A stretch of 20,719 nt of DNA, taken from assembly GCA_036897485.1 (NCBI GenBank), contig JAYMTF010001902.1, positions 1 to 20,719 on the forward strand, read 5' to 3'. Below, in pieces: positions 1 to 8,788 of this stretch (within the stretch, counting starts at the first letter, position 1; each line of letters opens with the position of its first letter). The notes below the pieces were generated by a model. That model was not told the origin of the DNA, did not search any database, and saw only the letters and a program-made list of their open reading frames with translations. The translations under genes were made by a program, and so were the position numbers. This DNA is from Pelargonium nanum. Taxonomy: Eukaryota; Streptophyta; Magnoliopsida; Geraniales; Geraniaceae.

Positions 1-213
1 AAGGGTCATTTGTTTGGTTTTTTTATCCAAAAAGGCCACTATCCAAATTGACCCATTTTTGTAAGTGTTCGAATTCTCTAAGTCTCAAGTTTCCCTTGTT
101 CGGTGCCGTTGTCCAATGTCAAGGTTCGTCGACGATGTTCGTTGTCTTGTGACCTGCGATGACAAACACACCAAAGAACAATGAACCCGGGGTTTCTGGG
201 ACGCCCCCTCAGG
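1..213. other. no gene recognised
   Basis: No coding region, RNA gene or repeat boundary is recognised in these first 213 bases. They end in a C-rich stretch (acgccccctc) directly before a possible LTR start at 214. This could be internal sequence of a retroelement, but nothing in it identifies a family. Confidence 0.3.
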
Positions 214-1330
214 TGTGAGAATTACATATCGGCCGGAATACACGAAACTCTTGAGAGCATTTTAGTGAGAGAATGAAGATTCTTTTCTCTTACTAAGAGA
301 TCGGTATATATCGTGTGATTTGCCGAAGTCTTGGTGGGACCCACTTGAGTGGTTTGGAGTTCTAGCAATCTAGCACGTTGTGCATGGGTGTTGGGCAATA
401 CTGACTTTTCCCCATATGTCCCCTCATGTTGGGGTCGTATGGCAAAGACCTTAGGAGACTCTATCTCGTAGGATAGCATCCTAAGGCTTCGAAGCTTGCT
501 ATGATGCCGCCATGATGGCTCGAAGAGTTGGAGAACTTCCAAAGTGATCCGAGTAGCTATTTAGGATAATAACATGTTGGTGGTGGTCCTTAAAACTCCA
601 CGGGGGGTCAAATGCTCTGTCGGAGTGGAGAAACGCGCCATATGGAGTCGGAGACGGACCACTGTCGCAACAACCCAGATACAATGGGCTTCTTGGATTT
701 TGGCGCTGATAGGCAGACCCATTAGGCTTTGGACACTCGTTGTCGCGACAGAGAATAGGGCTGTAGCTATAGCCCTTGTATAATGGACTCCTTGGCTTTG
801 TTGGTTGGCACGAGAACCCAATGGGGGTGTGGTTGTACACCCACTGTCACGACAACCCATGTACAACCACTCCCTTGGTTGTTGTCTTGGCTTCTCTTGG
901 TTTGAGCTTTCATGGGTGGTCTTGGCTTGATGTTTTTTAACTTATTGGATTGCCAACACACTTTGGCATGAGTGTTGGGCTTGGTTGAGTTTGCCCAATA
1001 ATTTTGGACGTCGCCAAGCAATGTGGGTCACCTTCTGTCGTCCTGGGCATCAGCGTTGGGCGCGTAATATTTTTCTCACTTAGACATATACATCTTTCGA
1101 AGTACACAAAAAATTCTCTCAATTGTTCTTCAAAAATTCATCGAGATCTTTGTAGACACTCGAAGATCTTCAAATACCCATTCATACCCTTAAGTTTGTG
1201 TTGATATCCTGATTTCGCTCTTGAGGCGGTCCCCTAGACACACATATATATATATGAGGTTTCTTTTAACCGTGTGTTCTTCCTCGCAGACTTCAGGATC
1301 TGAATCGCCAGATTTTTGACACTCGAGGCC
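214..1330. repeat. possible LTR-retroelement remnant
   Basis: The region is richer in G and C than its surroundings and has no convincing reading frame. It opens with TGTGAGAATTACATATCGG at 214, which resembles the TGTGAGATCCCACATCGG type of start seen in many plant LTRs (from memory). It holds three diverged copies of a GCATGRGTGTTGGGC-like motif near 381, 965 and 1048, and related CACTGTCGCRACAACCCA motifs near 661 and 841. No second LTR, primer-binding site or polyprotein is visible, so both limits are approximate and the class is a guess. Short open frames here look like chance. Confidence 0.3.
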
Positions 1331-1689
1331 CATTTCAACAAAATATAGGTACGTTGACATGTGAATTAAAAGGCCAGCAAAACAATAGCTTTCAATACTT
1401 AAGATTTGACCTAAAGCCAAAAGAGTCAAATCGATATTAAACCCATCAACCAAAAAAAAACCCTAACCCCAATTACAATTAGCAATGTATTGAAACAATG
1501 TGATGCATGTGGAGGGTTGGAACAAAATGAAGTATAGAACAAGTAAATGGGATCAGCCATCAAGTGCAAGTGCGCAATATAAAAACATGTACATAATGTA
1601 GCTCACAAACCCAATAATTACGTTGATCATATAAGTTAACACACAGAAAAGCTTTAAGCTTGTATTATAAACAAAGTAAACACAAATTC

Positions 1690-1720
1690 ATATATATGTA
1701 TATGTATATGTATATGTATA
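1690..1720. repeat. (TATATG)n-like microsatellite
   Basis: About five units of TATATG/GTATAT follow one another, with slight irregularity at the left end. It lies directly before the hairpin at 1724-1757. Confidence 0.8.
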
Positions 1721-1723
1721 CTC

Positions 1724-1757
1724 CTACGTACGATGATTGTTGATTGTCCGTACGTAG
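1724..1757. repeat. hairpin with 9-bp perfect stem
   Basis: CTACGTACG (1724-1732) and CGTACGTAG (1749-1757) are exact inverted copies separated by a 16-base loop. Each arm is itself partly self-complementary (CGTACG or TACGTA). Function is unknown; it could be part of a small inverted-repeat element or chance. Confidence 0.55.
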
Positions 1758-2620
1758 TTGGAGTTGGGCAGTTTCAATATATAATTAAGCTCAGAAGAAT
1801 TAGCAGGCGGTTGTGGGCGTGGTTGACTGTCAAAATTGGCCGAAAGTATCTTCTCAGTTTAGTTTATTAAAATGGTCAAAACGTACAAGTGACAGCAGCA
1901 TCTTCTCAACTTAAGTCGTCTCTGTATTATAGCATATAAATCAGCATCTATGTAGCCGTACGTGGCCTCCACACTTCTACTACTCTTTCATTTTAAATTC
2001 TTGCCACATACCTTACAGTTTAAGAAGATTCCTCCGATCACGTTCAAATTTGTTATGACTCTACAAGTATGTACCGAAGAGAGATAAATAGAATCACATT
2101 CGTGTTTTTAATTTTGCGGATGAACTGAATAAAGATAGATATGAGATGATTTCTGTATTTAACATTTCAGGTGGATCGAAAAGAGATAAACAGAAGTTCA
2201 AGTAGACTTGATTGATATGAGAAGAGTTGTATAAAATGACAAAAGACATGACTAAAGAAGCCCGTTACATATGATAGGTAAAAAATTTAAATATACAAAT
2301 TTGGAGGCGCAAATCCTGACGTCTAATATCAAGTTAGAGAATCAACTCAACTAAGATAAAACTGATAGTTAAAGTCTGTTTATGAACTAAAATCTTTCAC
2401 ACACATATATACTATGGAGTGAAAGATGGTTGAGAGATTGTATTAGTAATAAATATATTGATTCCATGCGTAGTGCTATTTGGCTCTTTCATTGTAAGCA
2501 TCACAAACACACTTATGTGATCACCCGGCAAATGCTCACCTTGATTCTCTCGACCTCTAGTGAGGTGTTGTTGTAAATTATTCTAATAAAAAGAGTGTTG
2601 TTTCTGTTACCACCATGATT

Positions 2621-2819
2621 GGAGCACTCATGTTTCAACAAAAAATGAGGGCTTTGTCTTCTTAAAATAAGCTATACTGATTAGAGCACGTGTGAATTAT
2701 TCGGACAATTGTTCCTATTCCCACCCAGGTTAGGCCGTTAGCTAGGGACACTCAAGTTCCCACCAAAGATGGGGACATTCTCTTCTTAAGGTAAACTATA
2801 CTTGCTAGTGCGACATGTA
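2621..2819. repeat. diverged tandem duplication, 124-bp offset
   Basis: Sequence from about 2621-2695 recurs at about 2745-2819. Landmarks shared at exactly 124 bases offset include CACTCA (2625/2749) and TCTTCTTAA (2657/2781), followed by similar TAAACTATACT-like text. The copies have drifted substantially. The unit has no coding content that I recognise. Confidence 0.6.
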
Positions 2820-2851
2820 AGTTTGTAGAAATTTGTTATTTATTTTCTTAT

Positions 2852-2881
2852 ACTAGTTAGAGAGCCCGTGCGATTCACGGG
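2852..2881 (-). mobile_element. Helitron-like 3' terminus
   Basis: Read on the - strand, this is a 6-bp perfect hairpin (CCCGTG, five-base loop, CACGGG; 2865-2881), then an eight-base spacer, then CTAGT ending at 2852. A short hairpin placed just before CTRRT is the standard 3' end of plant Helitrons. The next base beyond the end is A where T is typical, which weakens the call. The body would extend to the right, where a LINE now lies; no matching 5' TC end was found. Confidence 0.5.
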
Positions 2882-2890
2882 AATGTATTA

Positions 2891-4600
2891 TTTTTTTTTT
2901 AAGGAAACTTGAAAGCTTTATTAATGAGACAAATTCAAAGCTAACAAATCATCGAGCTAGATGTGATAGACGGCCCCCACCCAACCCCTAACCCCGTCTA
3001 AGCCTGAGGAAGAACGAGTTAACCTATGAGCAACATGGTTAGCTAATCTACTCTTGAAACAATAATCAATAAACTCAAAGCTAGATGAAGTTGACAAATA
3101 AGAACCGAGGCACTGGGAAAACCCTCCCCTCCGGTCTTTAAAGTCTTGACCACCTCTTTCGCGTCATTTTGAACAACCACTCGCTTCTAACCTTGTGCAG
3201 CTGTCCAAGACAAAACTTCACAAATCGTCATGGCTTCGATCAACTCCGGTTCCAAGGCGTCAAACCAACCGGCTCGACTATCTCCCTACACCACACCGAC
3301 CCCATCTCGGACTACTCAGCCTCCCCCCGACCTACCCTCCTTCAAGAATACTGCATCATCCGTGTTGATCTTCAAGGCATCACCCACCGAAGGAGACCAA
3401 GAATTATCCTGAATCAACGACGTCAACGAGGCGAGCGGACTTGGGTCTTGCGCCGACCTCAACGACTGGAAAACATAAGTGACCATAGCAATCAACTCAG
3501 GAACTGATTTCCAACCGGCCAACCACACCCCATCATCGCGGCATTTCCATATACCCAAAGCATATATAAAGCCTGAAAGAACATATCATCGTCGTGACAA
3601 GCCCAAAGAGAATTCAACCAGTCTCCTAAGGAGTTGCAGCTCCGGCTTAAGCCATGCAGCCCCAAATCGCCCATGCATTCGCCGCAAACGAACAATGGAT
3701 GAGAGAGTAAGTAATGATTCCGGCTCCCAGCGATAACGCGGACACACAACCGGAATCTCCGCTCTCTTGCGAACCAAGTTGGCCATCACCGAAAGGCAGC
3801 CAGATAATGCACGCTACAAGAAATTTTTTATCTTCCCTTGAAAAAAAGTGTTCCAAACTTGCTTTCATATAGGTATCCCTCCAGCCATACCAATCGAACG
3901 AGAAAGCATTCTTTAATCACCCCTGATCGAATAAGAGCCATTCTTCTCCGAAATCTAGGCCCATACATCAGAATCCATCTGGCGGCTCAACGGAATTTTC
4001 AAGATTTCCACCAATATTAGAATCACGAAGGTCAGCCACCAATAAGTTAGGCGAGACTACCGAAGACATCCATGGCTTCAACAATGGGCGGAACTCAGGA
4101 ATAGAAGAAATCCAAGTATCCAAGAGAGCTTTTATATCAAAGCCCAAGCCTACATGCTGAACGGTACCAGAACCAATTAAACTTTGGGAAGCCCTAATAC
4201 TATACCAAATGTAGCTCGGGTTATGACTGGGAGGAGCCTCGAAAGCAGAACACTGCGGAAAATATATGACTTCAAAAACTCTACTGAAAGCGAAGACGGG
4301 GCCGACTCCAAACACCATAATTGTTTACCCAACAAGGCGAGGTTAAATATGCATATGACGAAATCCCAAACCGCCATCAAGCTTGCTATCACACATGCGG
4401 TTCCAAGTCATCCAATGAATCCCTGACGACCTACCACCACCCGAGCTCCACCAAAAAGAGCTCATGATCTGCTCGATCTTGTGACACGTCGTAAGCGGAA
4501 GGAGATGCACTCCAATTGTGTAAGTTGGGATGGACTAAGTTACGACCTTTATAAGAATCCTTGCCTGCTTTGGAAAGGGCTTTTAACGACCAATAGGTCA
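2891..4600 (-). mobile_element. decayed 5'-truncated LINE (non-LTR retrotransposon), C-terminal half of ORF2
   Basis: Reading right to left on the - strand, broken frames give the expected order of a plant LINE ORF2. Near 4590-4500 come LSKAGK-like and IPTY..LLPL segments, then IEQIMSSFWW and IHWMTW near 4470-4400, and GGLGFRHMHIFNLALLGKQ (about 4385-4325), the reverse transcriptase thumb region. The NPSYIW linker follows (about 4220). A zf-RVT-like segment comes next (ISEKNGSYSIR about 3935; NLVRKR to SLIHCSFAANAWAIWG, about 3790-3660). The RNase H domain follows (KIN.D about 3385; ANHVAHRLTR about 3040). A run of T at 2891-2900 is the poly(A) tail seen from the other strand. Several frameshifts and stops, for example TAG in place of the conserved Trp codon near 3815, mark it as a pseudogene. 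The right edge is uncertain (4590-4680), and no target duplication was found. Confidence 0.85.
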
Positions 4601-4689
4601 CTCAAACACCAATCTAGTGTATTTGGTTTGATAATTCATGATGCTTTAGCCATTATGGCTCATCACAGTTTTCTATTTTCAGGTTAGTC

Positions 4690-4980
4690 TGCGAACGGAG
4701 TGGCCCACGAGTTTGTTAGGTAGTCGGTCTCTTTGTCAGACTTGTCTTTCTATCGTCCAATTTGAAGTATTAATAAAATATTAGTTTATTGTGTTAAAAA
4801 AATTATTATCGTATGTATAATTTATCATTGATAAAATAATATCAATGACATATTTTTGTATCAGATATTTAAATCAAATCTAATGCATTATAAATAAACT
4901 TTTCGGTTGCAAATTTCTCGCAAAAACGTTATAAAATAGCGAAAATAAAATTAATGACGAACAAAAATTCGTAACAAAAA
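4690..4980. other. AT-rich stretch, probably subterminal part of a CACTA-type element
   Basis: No gene is seen. From about 4900 the sequence carries repeated AAAAATTCGT-like words leading into the TTCTTGTAGTG end at 4981-4991. That is the usual look of subterminal CACTA transposon DNA. The left part is unassigned. Confidence 0.35.
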
Positions 4981-4991
4981 TTCTTGTAGTG
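4981..4991. mobile_element. CACTA-type right terminus
   Basis: TTCTTGTAGTG is the reverse complement of CACTACAAGAA, the typical terminal inverted repeat of plant CACTA (En/Spm) elements and their non-autonomous derivatives. The adjoining AAAATTCG-rich sequence fits. No credible left end was found, so the element may be truncated or longer than the visible part. Confidence 0.5.
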
Positions 4992-5007
4992 AAAATAGGT
5001 GATTACA

Positions 5008-5152
5008 GCCCCCTAGAGGGTGGCGCAATAGTCAAGACACACATCTTCACGTGGGAGGTCGTGGATTCAAATCTCATTACGTCGGATGGGGTGTGGTTTT
5101 GGGTTACAAGGAAAGAGCTACCCCTACTGTGTAGTCAACTGATGAAAAAAAA
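5008..5152 (+). mobile_element. complete tRNA-derived SINE
   Basis: The 145-base unit has a tRNA-like head. An A-box-like TGGCGCAATAGT lies at 5021-5032 and a B-box-like GGATTCAAATC at 5063-5073, embedded in GGGAGGTCGTGGATTCAAATC, which is typical of plant tRNA-derived SINEs. A tRNA-unrelated body follows and ends in an A run (5144-5152). It is bounded by perfect 11-bp direct repeats AGGTGATTACA (4997-5007 and 5153-5163), the expected target-site duplication of LINE-driven insertion. The intact duplication suggests a fairly recent insertion. It lies 16 bases beyond the CACTA-type end. Confidence 0.88.
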
Positions 5153-5163
5153 AGGTGATTACA

Positions 5164-5703
5164 ATGCCTCTTGCCAGCACACCTCTCTAATGGGATATTA
5201 TAATATAAAGCAATCTCAAATTGTGAATGCCAATAGGTAAACGTGGCCTCACATAAAACCAACATAATTTTTTGGACGATATAAATCCAACATTATTAAA
5301 CCAATACAGACCACTTACTCACCCATCCGTACCAATATCCCCAAATAAATAAATTAAATTAAAAATATTATCTACAAAGACTTCTTTAGAGTTTGACTAA
5401 GAATTCAGTTAAAACACATGATTTTAAAAATTTATGACCATATATTATTATTTCATATTCGCACAAATGTGCGGTAAAAAGTTCATAAGATACTTAATTA
5501 CCTTATTATGAAGTTCTATTGGTGACTAATGTTTAACGAACTCCTAAATATATGAAAAATAACACTTATTATGAAGCGCAAGATGTTTATAAATTTTTTA
5601 CACTACTGATAAAAAAAGTACATACACTATTATGAAATTCAAAACCAACTCTTAAAATTTTTGTTAAACGTGAAAAATCATAAGACTTTTAAAATAAATA
5701 AAG
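5164..5703. other. AT-rich intergenic stretch
   Basis: I see no gene, RNA or element boundary here. The sequence is very AT-rich with many stops in all frames. Confidence 0.5.
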
Positions 5704-5705
5704 TA

Positions 5706-5940
5706 CTCAGTCCGTTCCAAAATATGTGTCTTTATTTTTATTTTTTGAAAAAAATTGAAGAAAAATTAGTTAGTATCGTATGTTTGCTCTTATATCTTCA
5801 CGAACATGTGTTCTAATATATGCGATGGATACAAACTTATTACATGGATACTACTGATACTCCATGCATAATTAATTTCCTAAAAGAAGAAACAAGACCG
5901 ATAAACATTCTCAAATATGACACTTATTTTGAAACAAGTG
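5706..5940. mobile_element. Stowaway-like MITE (Tc1/mariner-derived)
   Basis: The left end CTCAGTCCGTTCCAAAATATG (from 5706) is a drifted form of the Stowaway consensus CTCCCTCCGTCCCAAAATAAG. The right end GACACTTATTTTGAAACAAG (from 5919) is its inverted partner. Both outer edges carry the dinucleotide TA (5704-5705 and 5941-5942), the target duplication of this superfamily. At 235 bp with no coding capacity it is a typical non-autonomous member. Confidence 0.78.
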
Positions 5941-6044
5941 TAACAATATTTATATAGATACATAATTATAGGAGCATAAATAATTGGTTTAATATAGAAT
6001 CATATATCTAATCTAGCTTCACACCAATTAAGTTTTTCAAAGAC

Positions 6045-6427
6045 TTTTTTTTGGGATAAGTGATCGATACTTTTATTAATAAATTAAACCTGAGATGAGC
6101 GAATAAAATTACAAGAAACCGAAAAAAAAAACAACATCAACCCAGTAAACAAGTTGGGACTTACTCTATGTACTATTAAGGCATATCCCTCTTTAACGAC
6201 AAGCACAACTAAGACAAGAGGAATCTTAACAATTAAAACAATCTAAAAAACACTTAATAAATGCGAATTATGTTCCGTCTCTTTATATATAAAGAACTGT
6301 GTCCCAAACATTTCCGGGTTGTTACACCATAAATCAAACGAAAGGAGAACCAAACCAGCACCAATGCTCAAAAGATGGGAAAAACTGAATTAAATTCATG
6401 ACGATAATATTGTGTGAAAGAGTGAAA
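6045..6427 (-). mobile_element. 5'-truncated LINE tail
   Basis: A T run at 6045-6052 is followed by TTTATTAATAAATTAAAC-like text, the reverse complement of a LINE 3' end with an ATTAATAAA signal before poly(A). The same layout is seen at 2891-2930. CAAAGACTTTTTT at 6038-6050 recurs at 6428-6440, a direct repeat consistent with a target-site duplication (7 bp plus the ambiguous T run). No ORF2 domain remains, so the family is not certain; a SINE or another retroposon is possible. Confidence 0.6.
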
Positions 6428-6440
6428 CAAAGACTTTTTT

Positions 6441-7229
6441 CTTTTGTAAATAAGATTTAGAGTGAGCTAAAAACAAATTATATAGGTAGAACAACAAAGT
6501 ATAAGTTTGATTTTGACCTAAAAACTAGATGATGTTGACATCTTTTACTATAAGAAAATGAAGTAGCAAATCTAAGAATTAAGTAATATAATTAGTGGGA
6601 GGTTTGGTCAAAACCCATAGGGCACATGAAAGTTGTCAAGGCCAATTAATTAGGAGATGGATTAGGCATTAGCATTAACACAGGACGGCTCTCATTTTTA
6701 GAATACAATTGTGGTCTGGCTACAACTCATTTTCCGTCTTCGTCCCAAATTATTTTGCACTACAAGCTCATTTTACATTCACTACTTGTCAAACAATCAC
6801 AATGAAGAGTCAATGAGGTCGACTTTGTAAATACTATATTATATCAAATCCAAAGTCAAATCATTTCGAGTTAATTAAGTAATGTCATTTTGAGTCCATT
6901 TTACTTTTAGTTATTGCTTGTTTTTATCGAGTACATTTCACACAATGTATTTGGATTAAAAAATAAACATATTCTTTATTATTAGGTGAAACATTGTTAA
7001 GTATTATCCGTGTGTTATTCGTCGTAAACAATTTTTCTACAAAAGAAAATGTTATGATTTGGAATAAAATTCGGAAAGAAAAATTGTATTATCATTTGAT
7101 ATTTATAACTATACATATGAGAGGGAATACAATAAAAACTACCGAAAACATGAAAAATACATAAATAGAAAAATGATGAAATGTAAAAGTAAGAGGCGCA
7201 AAAACATGGGGTACAAGCATAAATATTTC
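6441..7229. other. AT-rich intergenic stretch
   Basis: No gene is recognised. A TTCGTCCCAAATTATTTTG word near 6739 resembles one Stowaway end, but no inverted partner was found. The last part (about 7160-7229) adjoins a copia coding remnant and may be its 3' flank. Confidence 0.45.
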
Positions 7230-7350
7230 CTAATTAACACTTCCCGCAGTTCGAGCAGGAGGATCCAAAATGCTCAAACTGTACCTGAACTCCAAAAATA
7301 GTGCTGATGGCAGACCTTTAGTGAAGATGTCTCTTGACAACTCGTATCTT
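7230..7350 (-). pseudogene. Ty1/copia polyprotein C-terminal fragment
   Basis: On the - strand a 33-codon stretch ends at a TAG stop (7230-7232). It begins with DIFTKGLPSALFLEF and continues to LDPPARTAG. D-I-F-T-K-(G/P)-L is the conserved C-terminus of the RNase H part of copia polyproteins. The preceding IRVRYELSR-like codons to about 7350 probably belong to it as well. Everything upstream of that in the polyprotein is missing, so this is a short relic. Confidence 0.75.
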
Positions 7351-8788
7351 ACACGAATTTTCATGCCCTAAATCATGCTTAAAAGATCCATAATTCCTCA
7401 TCTATCGCATCTATTTGTGCTTAAACTATTGTATTTCATCATTCTCCTAGGTGTCACACTTTGCATCTCTTGTTACTTTGATATGAATTTTGAGTGATGT
7501 TTTAGTGGCTTTATGTTTAAAAGCTTATCCTTGATGTATACGACGCTTGTCAAGTTTTAGTTGTTGATTTCAGGTATTTGCAAGGCAAGAATGTTCAAGT
7601 AGGGGAGCTAAATTTTGAAGAAACAACTAAAAAGACTGTAGAGTCGAGTACTGCGCCACGACGAGTTTAGTCATAGAGAGTTTCGCCGCGACGAAGGAAA
7701 TCATTCTGCCCAATGTTTTAAAAATCGACTTGGAGGTCGAACCGGTCAAGCTACCAACAACTGGGCAGGTCATTTTTTAATATTAAAATATTATATATAA
7801 AGTTATTGAATTACTCTCTGCCCACCCACACCAAACAATGTTCATCTATGGCAAAACAACGGACCTTTGGCCAAAGCAATGACGAACTCCAACAAAGCAA
7901 AGACCTTCAGCCAAAGCAACTCCGGCGAATCTGACTCCTTTACATTCTCCCGGGTCACTGAAGATTCAGACCAGTATACCCACCGGTTACCAGTTGAATC
8001 GGGTCAACCGGCCGGTCCGATCTAATTTTTAAAACATTGGTTTCGCCACGACGAATGAAAGGACAGAGGACGCCCTAATCTGGTGGTCACCGCAGCGGGC
8101 AAAATGCGCTGCGGCGATGAGAAGTCAAAGTCAAATGTGCCATGTGGATCTCACCGCAACGAGGAAGTAAATCCGCCGTGGCGGAAGTGTCAACCCTGTA
8201 ACATTAAAACTAAAAATCAATTGAAGGAAGTTTTAATACAAAACAAAGCAGACTAGCGAAGAGAAAGAAGAGAGGAACAAGAAGAAGCAATGATAAAGCG
8301 GAATGACGATTCGTGAAAGCTGAGAATCCATCATCCATTGTTGGATTTAATTGTATATTTTTCTACTCTTATTTATGTTATGGAAAACATATTTTGGAAT
8401 TTGCTTTGGATTTTGGGTTTCAACCCCTTGTTATTAATTGGATTTTGAATTGCTTTGTTCCAATCAATGCTTGTCTATAAGCACGATTGGCTAAACCCTT
8501 TGGTAGGAATATGAATTGGAGTATGAATATTTTCAAGGGTTTGAATTTATGGAATGATATTTTGTTAATTGATTTTTTTATGGTTTGCTTTGGTTAATAC
8601 TTGTTAATTGAGCTGGTCGCTCATGTACATGATGATAGTATGTGGATCACTCTTACCCAGAGGATGTAGGTATGGATCAAACCATAAAGTAGAGTGTCGT
8701 TCTTTTAGTATGCTTCTCGGAGCTCTACGCCCGTTATATAGTTAGCATAATGCTAGGGTATACGCAACCTTTCCTAATTCTACTAAAA
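7351..8788. repeat. probable LTR-retroelement remnant, class uncertain
   Basis: There is no coding frame, but the region includes a set of degenerate GC-rich motifs of the form CGCCRCGACGA near 7656, 7683 and 8044. Related CACCGCAGCGG, GCGCTGCGGCGA, CACCGCAACGA and CGCCGTGGCGG words follow (8091-8180). Similar texts occur in LTRs and spacers of plant Ty3/gypsy elements of the Tat type (from memory, not verified). The part from 8340 to 8788 is AT-rich and unassigned. A MITE (7711-8039) interrupts the motif set. Confidence 0.35.
7711..8039. mobile_element. MITE with 15-bp terminal inverted repeats, hAT-like
   Basis: CAATGTTTTAAAAAT at 7711-7725 is exactly inverted at 8025-8039 (ATTTTTAAAACATTG). 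The interior is 329 bp in total with no frame of note and with ACCGGTC/GGACCGG words near both ends. The flanking octamers ATTCTGCC and GTTTCGCC agree at five of eight positions, which could be a worn 8-bp hAT target duplication or chance. The same CGCCRCGACGA motif occurs on both sides, so the element seems inserted into an older repeat. Confidence 0.7.

Larger units (their letters stand above)
1331..2620. other. AT-rich intergenic stretch without a recognised gene
   Basis: No reading frame with recognisable content exists on either strand. The stretch contains a short microsatellite (1690-1720) and a hairpin (1724-1757), listed separately. Otherwise I see only ordinary AT-rich plant intergenic DNA. 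Confidence 0.5.

Noticed and set aside
3809..3830. CGCTACAAGAAATTTTT resembling a CACTA left end that could pair with 4981-4991
   Set aside because: On the - strand this stretch is continuous with the LINE zf-RVT region (KIKNFL, stop in place of Trp, RALSGCL), so the resemblance comes from coding sequence of the LINE.
5019..5080. Functional tRNA gene
   Set aside because: A- and B-box-like words are present, but no cloverleaf can be closed and the unit ends in an A tail with target duplications, so it is a SINE.
6739..6760. Second Stowaway MITE starting with TTCGTCCCAAATTATTTTG
   Set aside because: No inverted partner or TA-flanked right end was found nearby.
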